NCBI GenBank assembly: GCA_964019695.1
Contig: OZ026525.1
Location: 63,458,253-63,522,252 of the forward strand
Length of the DNA: 64,000 bases
Origin: Loripinus fragilis
Taxonomy: Eukaryota > Mollusca > Bivalvia > Lucinida > Lucinidae
Reading direction: 5' to 3'
Shown one piece after another: positions 20,280-31,324 of the stretch. The position numbers were made by a program, and so were the translations under genes. Under the pieces are notes generated by a model. The model searched no databases and was not told the origin of the DNA. It saw only the letters and a list, made by a program, of their open reading frames with translations. Numbering within the stretch: position 1 is the stretch's first letter; each line of letters starts with the position of its first letter.

Positions 20280-21070
20280 GGTCAACCAAGGATCACGAGT
20301 CCAGCATTCATTGTAAAAGTAAGAAAGATAACAGAGATCAGGAATCGATACAATCAAGAACCACACCTGACCCACGATACCAATGGGAAAGTGACAACTT
20401 CCCAATTAGACCACACAAAGGAGAGCCAAGAGAGCAGCCCTTTGCCAGCAGGTGAGCACAATGCATCAACAATCAGAAATGCGCGAAAGCATGTCTAAAC
20501 AAGACAGAAATAACATAAATAATCCACAAAAGTAGCACCATCTTGGAACGGTCAGTAAAATATTTTACTAGAGTGCTTAAACCAGTTTAACTGTGCACAA
20601 CCTCACCCTTAGTTCAAATGTGGATCAAGACACAAAGATATTTGGTTTGCACGAAAGACCCCTTACTCATTAATGCATCATCTCCTAGAACATATAAATC
20701 AAAATATAAAAAGGAGATAAAGCAACGATAAGGACTCAACAGTAAATAAAACTGAATACCGGAGCAAAAGAAATCCAACAGGTAAACCCTGGTGGGCCTG
20801 ACATAAGCCTAAAGGATCAGGCCCCTACCATCTCATCATTAGATAAGTCTTTAAGTCGAAAATCGTCTTGAGTCTGAAGTCCGATCCACCCACGTGCAAT
20901 TAGAGAGGAAAGCAAAGTTGCCAACTGTGATTGGGTCGACCACCAAGCATACAGTCTGCTGCAATACATCAATGTTATAACAAATCTTTTTATAATAAGA
21001 AACTATTTTAATGAACTGCGCTGAAAAATTATTAGAGCCAACAATCTTGTACACAAAAGCCCACATTCAT
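20280..21070 (-). pseudogene. Penelope-like element, C-terminal coding and type 2 3' end
   Basis: Minus-strand residues from 21066 to about 20851 read VYKIVGSNNFSAQF, then CYNIDVLQQTVCLVVDPITV, the conserved PLE C-terminal segment. The 3' region that follows (GGCCCACCAGGGTTTACCTG, CTTTATCTCCTTTTTATATT, ACTGACCGTTCCAAG, then ATCGATTCCTGATCTCTG) is the type 2 end, also seen at 30075-30561. No reverse-transcriptase domain remains. Confidence 0.7.
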
Positions 21071-21438
21071 AATGCTACATACCAAAGCACAGGGTGGTTG
21101 GCCCTTTGGTTCTTTAGCATAGGATCGTTGGAATAGTTTTTAATTTATATGTGCATGGCAGCCTTCCTTGTCCTGTGACCTAAGCCATATAGTCAATTTA
21201 CATTGTCTCATATAATAGGTGGACGATGAGTTCAATTAGCCCAGTTGCTATTAGGAAAAGATCGAATAAATATATTGATGGCAGTCCCATACTGTGACCT
21301 TTATTGAAAGGTTAAAGTCCAACATTGATCCTGTACACTTATCTGTAGTAAGCGTGGTATAAGGTGAACAATATCTTGTAAGTACAATGACATTGACCTC
21401 AACATTAATTAAAAATCAACTTTCCAAGATTATTACCA

Positions 21439-22095
21439 TTAAAATGCATAAGGAAAGAAATTCATAATCACCCAATGACTATCCCAAAAGATGGAGGTCA
21501 TCACCTTCCCTGCTGAATGAACCCTTTTAAATTTCTTAGGAGGGTGTGAGCCAGGGTGCTTCCATTGTTTGCCCCGCATTTTTGACTTGGTGTCAAAGTG
21601 GTGAACCCATGTCTCATCTTGGGTTACAACTCGCTCAATAAAATCGCCCGAATCATCTTCATTGCAAGACATGAGATACAATGAACCTAGAAATATGGAG
21701 CAGAGTCCTTTTCTGATCATCGGTCAACATTCGCCGCACCCATCTTGCTGAAACCTTTGACATACTTAAGTTGTCTGTTAGGATTGATTGTACCGTCCCA
21801 AAACGTATGCCTACTGGCTAGCTATGCTTCGCAGGTCCCGCCTCGTATAACACATAAATGTAACCAGGGTGTGAACGACCTTAACATTTTCATCAGCTGT
21901 GGCATTTTTTGGGCGGCCAAGGTTCGACGCTCTCTCTCCTCCTCTAAACTCTGCTGTCCATTATTTCAATGTGCTATTAGAAGGAGACGCCTCCCCAAGG
22001 GTTTCCATGAAGTATTCGTGAATTTCCTTGGGAGTCATTTCTTTCGTAAATTAGTACTTGATAACCGCTCTGATTTCAATTTTCTCCATTTGGCA
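21439..22095 (-). pseudogene. mariner transposase pseudogene 2
   Basis: Reading the minus strand from about 22095: MEKIEIRAVIKY then a stop, MTPKEIHEYFMETLGEASPS (first helix-turn-helix), a GRPKNATADENV linker, then damaged sequence to 21720. From there the frame reads RVVTQDETWVHHFDTKSKMR and WKHPGSHPPKKFKR, then GKVMTSIFWDS. The first catalytic Asp (QDETW) is present, but the second and third catalytic blocks are missing after about 21440. Several stops and frameshifts are seen. The family is clear, and the copy is 3'-truncated and inactive. Confidence 0.85.
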
Positions 22096-22149
22096 AATGT
22101 GTCCCACCCTCCTCTCTTAAAAGTTTTTTTTACATAAGCAACCAAGTAT

Positions 22150-22589
22150 AGGCGCATGCTTTTCACACTCCCAATGTCCTTCAATTAGATCAAATGACCG
22201 ACTGACAAAGATTTTGATTCAATGAATCTCACCAAAGCATATCGGACCGAGAACTTTTTGATCACATCTCGTTGGTAGCAGATGATTTTGTCTTGAATGG
22301 CGGGAAAAGGGTAATGCATGCACATGTATCAGATAATATCATAGTAAGCCTTACCATCTATAATAATGTCTCGATTTCATACATAAAGATTGGGTAAATT
22401 TTCTCATCACACAATCAGTCCGTTAAATGTCATAAGACCAGCTGGTTCGATAATGGAATCAATACATGAAGTAACGTGTTAATATCATTGTAATGCTAAA
22501 AAGGACCAGGCTTTAGGTAAAAAGCCCCAGGTGTCGAATTCCAAGCGCTCTCCAGAGTTAAATATTTTCTTTAGTTAAATGTAGACATT
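22150..22589. other. Unassigned sequence
   Basis: No gene recognised. Confidence 0.45.
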
Positions 22590-22770
22590 TAAACATAAAT
22601 ATCCAGGCTTTGTGAAGTACATATGGCCAAAGATGCCATTGTGATCTAAAGAATACATGAAGAAATTTTGATTTAAAGAAGTTGAAGTTTGAAACCGTAA
22701 GTTTCGTATCCTTTAACTCGATACTTACATTCGTAACCAAGGAAATTCAAGCTTTAAGAAGGCATTGGAA
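22590..22770. mobile_element. Relic of the ATCTGGGCC TIR element
   Basis: GGCCAAAGATGCCATTGTGATCTA and later TTTCGTATCCT, then GGAAATTC...TTTAAGAAGGCATTGGAAATTCTGG, align with the interior and right end of the 1108-1373 element. Ends are degraded. Confidence 0.5.
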
Positions 22771-22918
22771 ATTCTGGACGCGTACATGTACAGGTGTCTA
22801 ATGTTATCAGCAATGATTCCTCAGAGACAAATCCACTAATAGTACTGTTCAAAATCATGTACCGTCGCAGATTTCCTATCTGATTAACCTATATAAGCCT
22901 AGCGTCCATGGACCATCG

Positions 22919-22970
22919 GCAAACAGTGCAGAACCAGACCAGACACCGCAGATAGGTTCTCCACTGTTTT
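22919..22970. repeat. AAACAGTG hairpin family member
   Basis: GCAAACAGTGCAGAACCAGA at the left and AGGTTCTCCACTGTTTT at the right are inverted around ACACCGCAG. Confidence 0.7.
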
Positions 22971-23273
22971 CTTACATAATGTTATATTAGAATTCGAATA
23001 AAAACAACAACCCATAAAGCAGAAATAGACTGGTCCAGTTAATACGAGTGGGAAATCACATTTGGCATAAATGGGTTAAAGGCCATCTTATTGTTTATTG
23101 TTGTTGTTGTTGTTAAACAAAACGAACAGTTTTAGAGTCTTAATATAATCTGTAAATGCTACCTCGTTTTGGGAAAATATCGTATGCAATCTTCACGATC
23201 TTTTCTGATCCTCGCCAATTGTAAACTATGTGTCACGTCTGCAAATATTTGGTTATTTTGCAGTATTTAAGCC
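22971..23273. other. Unassigned sequence with TTG microsatellite
   Basis: A short TTG trinucleotide run lies at about 23098-23114. Nothing else recognised. Confidence 0.45.
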
Positions 23274-23580
23274 CCCCCCCGGTGGCTTAGGCTGCTGTCC
23301 GTTCTAAGGCGGTGGTTCTGTTGTTGTTGACTTTCTGTTTATTGTTATTCCCATTGTGGGAGTCTGTAATTGTTCTATGTTTTGTTGTGTGTTAAACTAT
23401 GTCCATTTTAGTATTGCAATCATCTTGATGGGGAAGAGAGAGCTGATTGCTTTGCTTGGTTTGTCTTCCTGGTGTCTCGTGATGGTTGGGCGGCTCTTCC
23501 TCGCGGTGCCACGGGGCTGTCTGCAGTTTGTGATTGTGGTATTTCCTGATCATACTCATTTACTATTTTTGAGTTCTAAA
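23274..23580 (+). mobile_element. Penelope-like type 1 3' terminal module
   Basis: It starts at a C-tract then GGTGGCTTAGGCTGCTGTCC and TTCTAAGGCGGTGGTTCTG, and ends CTGATCATACTCATTTACTA. This is the same order and orientation as the minus-strand end of the PLE at 25100-25385. An open frame of 83 codons across it is incidental. Confidence 0.75.
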
Positions 23581-23927
23581 CATCAAGGGGCATTTTCGTG
23601 TGTTTAGACGAGTTTAATTTCCGAAATAACTGGTGTTGGAACGCATGGCCTGTCATTATGGTTTATAAATGCTGCGAAAATCTTATAAATCTTGCTCAAT
23701 ATGTCAGGTTTATTAGATAATATCTTGAACATAGAACAAATGGGCCGCATCATGAGCTAATGCCCAGTTCAGTTCCAGTCCACTTCCAACTGAATGGGTT
23801 TTGTTTGGCATTTTTCATCTTTATTCAAATTTTTGGTGAATATTCTGTCAGTAAAATATGAAGACTCAAATAAAATCTATATTGTTTTTTAATTCTAATA
23901 ATACTATCTTTATTTAGAGATTTATAT
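23581..23927. other. Unassigned sequence
   Basis: Nothing recognised. Confidence 0.4.
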
Positions 23928-24053
23928 ATGGCCACCGTCGCGTTACCAGGCATATCGGTCCGGTAGCTACATATTTGCCCGAGGGTCTTTAGACCCGAGG
24001 ACAAATATAGATTGTCATGCCAATATTCCTGGTGGTAACGCAATGGTGGCCAT
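23928..24053. mobile_element. Foldback element
   Basis: ATGGCCACCGTCGCGTTACC at the left pairs with GGTAACGCAATGGTGGCCAT at the right. The centre GAGGGTCTTTAGACCCGAGG is itself palindromic. Confidence 0.78.
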
Positions 24054-24202
24054 GCGTTCTTGTAGTTGTACTTTTTGCCTAATAAATTTTCACTTTGACA
24101 AGAATGTTGTTTCATTGAGCAAATTGATGCAAAATGAAAACGCCGGCCAGGAACACTGTCACCGTGCCAACGAGGCATCATGTCTGATTCGAATAATTCA
24201 AA

Positions 24203-24480
24203 GTCACTGGGCTTTACCTACTCCAAGCGGTTTCTGCTGAAACAGTATGGATACATGTACCTCTTCTTTCGTGAAGGGACCAGCACCGTTCTTCTTGTTC
24301 CCTTGTGCTTCCAGGGCTAAACACATCCCAAGAATGTTTGAAGGAGGCGCCGGCGAGGAGATCATCTCTGTCATTCAAATATCTCTGAATGCTGGACTGA
24401 TAGCCTTTAATTGTATCGGTTTCAGATTAAGACTGATAAGCTCAAAAGTCTTGCTAAGTGCATGTCGAGTTCTTTAGGGC
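24203..24480 (-). pseudogene. Tyrosine-recombinase-like (Crypton/DUF3504-type) relic
   Basis: On the minus strand the readable blocks are KELDMHLARLL, TIKGYQSSIQRYLNDRDDLL, FKHSWDV and, after frameshifts, GNKKNGAGPFTKEEVHV then LFQQKPLGVG. The order matches the N-terminal SAM-like core-binding region of Crypton-type/DUF3504 proteins (T-x-x-x-x-x-S-I-Q-R-Y-L, then QGKGNKPN, then a LT-E-E segment; family knowledge). The catalytic tyrosine recombinase domain would lie beyond 24203 and is absent. At least two frame changes are needed, so it is dead. The identification rests on short blocks. Confidence 0.5.
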
Positions 24481-24530
24481 CCCAGGTGCACTGCGGGTTC
24501 TGCTTTGATGGGCCGCTTCTTCTGCTCTTC

Positions 24531-25099
24531 AGCCAGAACGTCTGTGATTTTTTACGTCTGATCCTTTTTTGCACAGTTGAAAGTTATCATTTTTGCACAA
24601 AGTTCCTGGCTTCTTGTTTTGTAGCATGTTGTTGTTCTTGATCCGGAATCATGGAATTGAGGATCAGAAACCGCTTGTCAGATGCTCTGGACAACGTTCG
24701 TTCAGGCATCATGATTCTGGTTTTGCGTGCTGGCCTTTATGAGTGCACGCTAAGGCTGATATGGGGGCACGCGAGGGCCGATATGAGTTTTCGTCGGAGG
24801 GCCGTTATGGGTTTGCAATCACCAGTAATATGAGTCCGGGTAACGAAGCATTTTGTTACTATTTTTAGTAAAGCATGTAAAACTTTATAAACATGCAGCA
24901 AATATAACAGTATCATTTTTTTCATTTCACGTCTGTTGCCTTTTTAACCATGTCGGCGACATCACACAGGTGTTTTGGTACATGTATATGCAACTTTTGC
25001 AAATATCTGCTGTAACGTTGTTGATTCTAATCTTCTAAGTTCGCGTTGTGTTTTCAAAGTCTGTATAAAGTTTCACAATTTTATGAGTTTAATAAAAAT
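24531..25099. other. Unassigned sequence
   Basis: No gene recognised. GAGGGCCGATATGAG-type words recur twice near 24765-24810. Confidence 0.4.
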
Positions 25100-27310
25100 A
25101 GTAAGTGAGTATGATCAGGAAATACCACAATCACAAACTGCAGACAAACCCATGGCACCGCGAGGAAGAGCCACACAACAATCACGAGACTCCAGGAAGA
25201 CATACTAAGCAAAGCAACCTGCTCTTTTCCCCATCAAGATGATTGCAAAACTAGAAGGAACATAACGTAACGTACAACAAAACATAGAACAATAACAATA
25301 TTCCACAATGGGAGTAACAATTTACAACAAGTCAACAACAACAACAGAACCACCGCCTTAGAACGGACAGCAGCCTAAGCCACCGGGTGGGTTGGGGGGG
25401 ATTAAATGCATTTTACTAGTACCAAATCTTCGCCCTAGATTCTGCTGTTGTTGTAGTACAAAAATGTTCAGCTCGCATGGAAGCCTTCTAACTACTGCAA
25501 TGTATCATCATGGAGAAACACTCTAATCAAATTAACACATTATGATGAAACAAAGAAAAGGGCTCACGTCTCACATAAAGTCAGAGCTAAAGAAAACCAC
25601 AAGTTGAGTCACGGCGGGTCCAGCTACAGATAAGCATCAGGCAACGACCAACCAATTAATGCTTTACGTCAGAGCCATCATAGAGTCTGAGGCCTGACCA
25701 ACCGTCGTGCAGTTAAAGAGGAAACCATAGCTATAAAACGTGATTGGGTTTAAAACCAGGAATGCAGACTGTCGCATGACATCCAAGTTATATCCAACCT
25801 TTATATAACCTTTGATAATCTTTTTGAATTAATCACTAAAATTAGGTTTTCCAACAATTCGTTTGAATTTAAACTAAATCACCATAGAATATAGGTTCTG
25901 ATATGCCTTATTGCAGAAGAGTTTTTTAACCCAATGTTGTATTTTAACAATTAACTCTGAGTGTCTGTGGTAGAATTTAGAAAATGCTTTTACTGACCGT
26001 TCCCAGGCGGTACTTCTTTTGTGGATCTTTTATGTTTTTGTTCTGTCTTGTGTTTGCTATGTTTTGTGTGCGTCTGTTTATATGTGCTTTGTGGTCACCT
26101 GCTGGGAAGGGGCTGACCTCTTGGCTCTCGTTTGTGGTGTCTTCTGTGAGTTTGTCACTTTCCCATTGGTATCCTGGGTCAGGTGTGGTACTTGATTGTA
26201 TCGATTCCTGATCTTTGCAACCTTATTACTTTCGAATTTTATGATATCTATAACCTGGTTTTAATAAGTTAGCAGTTAAAATAAGTTTCTGCTGTTTAAG
26301 TGCTCAACATTAGAATACACTCTTGCAAAACGAATAAGCTGAGAAATATATACACCACAGGAAGGGGAGCGAGGAACATCTCCATCAAAAAAAGGGAAAT
26401 TTACTATTTTCAAAATTAAAATCATCCCATTTATAATTTTTAGTAGAAACTATGCCATTTGTTATGGACAGGTTCAAGTCCAAAAACGGAGCTTCAGTAT
26501 CAGAAGAATTCGGTTTATTTAACTGAAGTTCAGTAGGATATGTCTGACCTACCATTTGTTCAAAATACGAATGATCAATATAAAGTAAGTCATCTAAATA
26601 TCTGGAGGTGGGGTTAAAGGCTTCAATAATGTCAGTTTGATTATTGTCTGACAGAGACAAGATGAAGTCTCCTTCATAAAAAACAAAAACAAATCTGCAA
26701 CAAGAGGAGCACAATTAGTACCCATTGGAATACCTACAATTTGTCTATATAATTTCGAGCCAAATCTTATAAATATATCGTCCAAAAGATAATGGAGAGC
26801 ATCACACATTTTCTGACAAGACCACAATTAATATCGTTTAGGTTGTACAGAAGTAAAACAGGCATTTTTATAATTACAATCCAAATAAAGTCAGTCCTCT
26901 CTCTTAAATGATTGTTCAATTAATTCTGCTTGTTTTTTCTTTGATTATATTATGAGGTTATGTAGTATAGAGAATAGAGAAATCATGTGTAGACAAACTA
27001 GATAATAGAAAACCTCTAGGCTTCAATTTATTAAGAATTTCACCTGAATTTTTTAAATAAATAAATAATTTTTTACCATTCCTTTCATAAACTGTTGTGC
27101 AATATTTAATGACATGTTTTAACGAATAGGTTTATTGTACTTATAACAAATGATAGGGGATTCCTTATTTTCAAAATAAGTAGGAATAGAAGAGATAAGA
27201 GATTTAACTTTAAATCTTCTTAAGTCCAGCTATAATACTTTAGAAACTAGCTATAACCCTAAGTTCCAAAATCCAAAGCTCTGACACTGGGTTTCATCTT
27301 ATATACCATA
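25100..27310 (-). pseudogene. Penelope-like element with reverse transcriptase relic
   Basis: Reading the minus strand: a TATATAAG (about 27295) leads into a damaged frame. Then come KLKPRGFLLSSLSTHDFS-like and NYKNACFTSVQPKRY-like blocks (about 27000-26830). Next are WSCQKMCDALHYLLDDIF, YRQIVGIPMGTNCAPLVADL, TSRYLDDLLYIDHSYF (the YxDD catalytic motif) and EAPFLDLNLSITNG, then YISQLIRFAR. After an insertion (25988-26228) the frame resumes AFSKFYHRHSELIVKYN and KRIVGKPNFSD. It ends in the type 1 3' region, TCTAAGGCGGTGGTTCTG to TGATCATACTCACTTAC (about 25100). Stops and frameshifts make it inactive. The GIPMGTNCAPL motif is characteristic of Penelope-like reverse transcriptases (family knowledge). 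No GIY-YIG endonuclease domain was recognised. Confidence 0.85.
25988..26228 (+). mobile_element. Short type 2 PLE-end element inserted antisense
   Basis: It starts TTTTACTGACCGTTCC and ends TGATCTTTGCAACCTTATTACT, and lies in reverse orientation inside the PLE frame between codons for KIRK and AFSKF. Removing it restores the frame with TTTT/CTTT at the joins. A copy with nearly the same 5' point is at 45362-45612. Confidence 0.75.
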
Positions 27311-28261
27311 AAGTCACGTGATAGAAGCTGACCGCAGCGCCACCTAATGACATCATCACTTTAAACTTTACTATAAAGCACTCTCTACATAAACTAAGTA
27401 ACATCTACCAACAAAACCTTTCAAAAGTGTTAAAACATCCCATCAGAATTGTCAGGCTAATAAATATGACTTTTAAGAAACAATAACAAACTGTGTCAGA
27501 ATTCCCTATAAAACATAAACATGTCAGTCACAGATGTCAACACTGCCAGAACACACGTGTCTTATCTAAACCAAGCATTCACAAATTATGTAAATCCCTA
27601 CAGGCAGTTCACAATTATTGTGAACCCTCCCAGATGAAACCAGCAGCTATTTTATACTGCTAGTTCCCAGTCTGCAAATAATCAATTCTTATAAATACAG
27701 GTAACCAGAACCCCCTTTCAAATATTAATTTCTAAAAAAGAAATAATTGAAGAGGATTCTGCTTACATGTTTTCATATATTGGCAATGTTTATGCTGACA
27801 ACCAATAGATAATGCAAAAATGGTGAAAACTACTGCTGAAACGGAGAGCCCAAACAAAGTGAAATAAAAAGTAGGTGAAAATTGGTTAAGAGGTGTGTTT
27901 TTCGCCAAGCATCATTTTTTGCTGCATTAGCAGCAAGTTTGTACTTGTAAAGTTGTAGTACTGTATCATAATATATTGTATTCGTGACTTTGAGCCAGCC
28001 CTAATTATTAATATGCGCGAGTATATTAAAAGCGTGAAATTGCTTATTGCCTCTCTAGTCCTCAAGGAAATATGTAATTACTATGCTCACTGATTACAAA
28101 TAACAATATATTGCATTGGAGACTAAAGCATTTCATAGATGGCTAAACCATTTCACTGAGTGGCTAGATTGGATAGCCGATGATTTACCATAAATACATG
28201 CCAGACCCCCATACATGATCATTGGGCCAAGAATAAATTATTTTGATTTGTATCGCACAGG
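27311..28261. other. Unassigned sequence
   Basis: No gene recognised. The region immediately upstream (minus strand) of the PLE could include part of its 5' untranslated region. Confidence 0.4.
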
Positions 28262-28500
28262 CGAGTAGCTAATGCCCAAACTTGCCTACTGAGACGCATA
28301 GTATCGCAAGAGCCTTCGCTGCTCTATTACTCAGAGTATGTGAAATGAAAAACGCTAAGCCTAAACGTTTTACCTGTATTCACACTCGATAGCAGAACAT
28401 AGCTAGAATATTGAAATTGACCAATAGCAAGTTTAGTGATAGCGTAAAATGCACGATCTACTCTGCGCCAACGCACAGACTAGTCTGCTCCTTTGTTGTT
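28262..28500. repeat. Two diverged GCACAGACTAGTCTGC-type hairpins
   Basis: GCGAGTAGCTAATGCCC...AGCCTTCGCTGCTC (28262-28326) and CTCTGCGCCAACGCACAGAC...TTTGTTGTTCGC (about 28457-28503) resemble the family A core and related hairpins. The pairing is imperfect. Confidence 0.35.
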
Positions 28501-28662
28501 CGCTTACATCAACAGGAGTTTTTCTCCCGATGAGGCCTATATTTGATTGCCATCCTCTTGCAACCTGTATGGTAGTATGGGCTAAGTGGTGAAGTATGAG
28601 ATAGCCCTTTCTGCGAAAATTACTTTATTTTTGTGTGCATTGTCTCATGGTGTCACAACACT

Positions 28663-28730
28663 TAAATGACACAACCAACTCATCGCCATCTCCGTTAGCG
28701 GAGATGGCGATGAGGTAGTTGTGTCATTTA
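28663..28730. repeat. Near-perfect hairpin
   Basis: TAAATGACACAACCAACTCA then TCGCCATCTCCG pairs with CGGAGATGGCGA then TGAGGTAGTTGTGTCATTTA, with a TTAG loop and a single mismatch. No second copy was noticed in the window. Confidence 0.85.
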
Positions 28731-29269
28731 TTAGTAAATCACTTTCGTTTGAAACAGCTTTCAAATGGCTTAAACTCTGTAGTTTAAGTCAGTAGCCAGC
28801 AACCCATGAAGTGAAGTGCTGAAAGATGGTAAGCTATTTTGAAAAGCTAATACTTGTTGAACATAGTATGTAGGTAGCTAGGATGTCTTGGGTCATGTAC
28901 TGTGTTAATTCATATTCTGCTATCACTGTTTGCTAAAATTGCCGATATAATTGGTTCTGTGCAGCATTATTCATCACGTTGATCATTTGTCTGCTCCAAA
29001 CGAAGTAATAATGTATCCCCCCTAGACTGATGTATAAGCGACACATTTGTCAACTAGATGTATACTTACTCGCGTGATTGCAATATTCTATGACTAATGT
29101 ATATATCGCTTTATTCCAAAACGAACTACCGTATTCAAACAAATAAATACACATTAACATATCGGCATACAATGAGTAGTTTATAAAATGGGAAAACTTC
29201 AACACTCGCAATAAACTGTTAACTCAGAAATTTCTTAAACAAGGCTTTTATATAAACCCGACATATAGT
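28731..29269. other. Unassigned sequence
   Basis: Nothing recognised. Confidence 0.4.
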
Positions 29270-30060
29270 GCACCTGACAAAATAGATATATTTTAATTTA
29301 CTGCATATTAATTCCAGGACCTTAGGGTCTATGGGTGGGTTTTTTGTGTTTATGTTATATTTTGTAGAAAGTCAAGGTTTTAACAGGTATTCATCTTAAA
29401 ACATGGACAAATATTTGCAGCATAAAACTTGAGGTGAAAGTGTTGCGTTTGAATAAAATAAATGTCTAGAATATTACTTGATTCTGGTTAATAAGTATGC
29501 TGCCCATAACTTTTGATTGTTACCTGTAAATGTCTCACACACGGATTATATCTGTTCTATTTACAGTACACTCAGTCTGGCATGTCCACTGATGTGTATC
29601 ATAACTACATACTGTAAACATTCGATTGTAAATGGATATTAAGATACAGGTTTGTGCAAAATTAGTGACTAACGAGCTTTAATAATACTTTCTTTTTGAT
29701 CATTTTACAGCCTTACCTACTTTAATCAAGCACGCTATTTGTAAGTGATGTGTATATTGTAAAAATATTACTGATTGCAAAAGCATCAGTATGATCAATA
29801 TGGGGAAATAACCTAGAAAAACGATTTCTACATGTATTACCTATATGTTGAATAGCAGAAACAGACTTTTTCAAGCCATAATTTTAATTAGTACCTGTCC
29901 ACTGTGAAACCTTTTTGTGGATAATTCCTTTGTGGAACCAACTTCCTTTTCCACAGATTTTTTGAAACTTTTATGTGGTCATTTTTATGGCCATTTCTTC
30001 ATTAACACTGTCGAGGTCCTTTAATGACAGACTTAAATCCCTCAGCGCAGTTTATTAAAA
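29270..30060 (+). repeat. Diverged long repeat, copy 1
   Basis: It aligns by eye over about 700 bp with 34585-35340. GTGCACCT, CAGGTATTCATCT, TTTGCAGCATA, CCCATNACTTTTGA, CTACATACTGT and GATTTT/CATTTTCTTTGAAACTTTT-type blocks occur in the same order and spacing. No frame is conserved, so it is probably an old noncoding interspersed repeat or a segmental duplication. Confidence 0.7.
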
Positions 30061-30074
30061 TACTTTTTCATTAT

Positions 30075-30561
30075 AAAAAGATTGGTTATAACATTGGTGG
30101 TTGGTTGCGTCTGCTGTCGGGCCCACCAGGGTTTAACTGTTGGATTTCTTATGCTCCAGTATCCAAGTATATGTACTGTTGAGTCCTTATCTTTGTTTTA
30201 TCTCCTTTTTTATGTATTGATTTATATGTAGTTGGATATGATTCAGCGCTAAGTTAAGGATATTTCATGCGAACCAAAGATCTATGTGTCTTGATCCACA
30301 TAAAAAATTAGAGTGAGGTTGGTACTATTAAACATGTAAACCATCAAGTATGTCTCTTACATACCGTTCCAAGGCAGTGCTTCTTTTGCGGATTTTGAAT
30401 GTCTTTGTTAAACTGTCTTGTCTGTTCCTTGCAGCCTTGTTATCATCTGCTGGAAAAGTGCTGACCTCTTGGCTTTCTTGTGTGTGTGATATTTTCTTCT
30501 GGTTTTGTCTCTTTCCCTTATTAGCGGGTGACAACTCTTTATTCTGTTGCGGTGATCCCAT
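30075..30561 (+). mobile_element. Penelope-like type 2 3' region
   Basis: It carries GGGCCCACCAGGGTTTAACTG, CTTTGTTTTATCTCC, TGTCTTGATCCACAT, ATACCGTTCCAAGGCAGTGC and CTGACCTCTTGGCTTTC, in the same order as the minus-strand PLE copy at 20280-20815. It is truncated before the usual GATTCCTGATCTTTGC end. Confidence 0.7.
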
Positions 30562-30581
30562 CTAAATAGAACCCATCTCTG

Positions 30582-30839
30582 GTGTTAAGTGGGGACACAA
30601 TCCCAACTCGAGTATGCATTGTTGGCGTCGTTCCAGTGGGAAACGATGCTCGCCGTGTGATAAGGCAGACAGCAGCTCCGGATAACCTTCAAGAGCTGCT
30701 GCAGTCCCTAGTTCAGGAATGCAGAAACATCCCACATGCAACAATACAGAACTACCTTTTGTCAATGAGACAGAGGTGTCAGCAAGTCATTGGAGCTAGA
30801 GGTGGTCACAGCAGGTATAAAATTAATGTCCTGTAGCTG
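30582..30839 (+). pseudogene. Tc1-type transposase C-terminal fragment
   Basis: The last 60 or so residues (from about 30642) read RVIRQTAAPDNLQELLQSLV, IPHATIQNYLLSMRQRCQ and VIGARGGHSRY. This is the conserved C-terminus of Tc1/IS630-type transposases, which ends in SMRRRCQAVI-ARGGHTRY (family knowledge). The DDE catalytic residues would be upstream and are absent, replaced by a PLE end. It is a fragment only. Confidence 0.8.
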
Positions 30840-31021
30840 AGCTAATGTATTCTAAGGTTACATTATGATAAATGTCGCCATCATTTAATTTTACTTTTCC
30901 TCTGCTGTGATATTAGCCATAGCGTGCTTTTGTGACTTTTCCTTATGAAGTGATATTCTTATTTGCTACTATTTTTAATTTATTATTCAATAGATTGAAA
31001 AGAAATTCCTACGAGGTATGT

Positions 31022-31324
31022 ATGAGGGTCTGGATGGGGTATAATGATTAGTGAATAATGGCCCATTTTTATAATGAATAGTGAATAATGAGCAAAAAAT
31101 AATGAATAGTGAATATTGAGGGCCTAAAGATTATGAATAATCCTATTTTTTAATGAATTGAAGAAATTAATGAATAGTGAATAATCAGATTTCTTTGCCA
31201 CCTTTTTCAGTGTTAATGAATAATTGGTCTTATTTTAATGAATAACCCAAAATTTTAATGAGGTGAATAATGGGCTAAATTCTTAATGAATAGTGAAAAC
31301 CAGACGCCCCATCCAGACCCTCAT
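31022..31324. mobile_element. TIR element with AATGAATAGTGAATAAT array
   Basis: The perfect 18-bp ends are ATGAGGGTCTGGATGGGG and its inverse. The interior is a dense run of AATGAATAGTGAATAATG-like units on the plus strand, interrupted by non-motif segments. No coding capacity. Confidence 0.85.

Noticed and set aside
25984..26211. 75-codon plus-strand frame, similar to one at 45400-45591
   Set aside because: Both lie in the short type 2 PLE-end element. Frames there are incidental and not shared with the PLE protein.
25988..26228. Intron within the PLE frame (GT donor and AG acceptor exist near the joins)
   Set aside because: Splicing at those sites would not restore the reading frame, whereas simple removal of the inserted element does. 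The same sequence is found inserted in a satellite.
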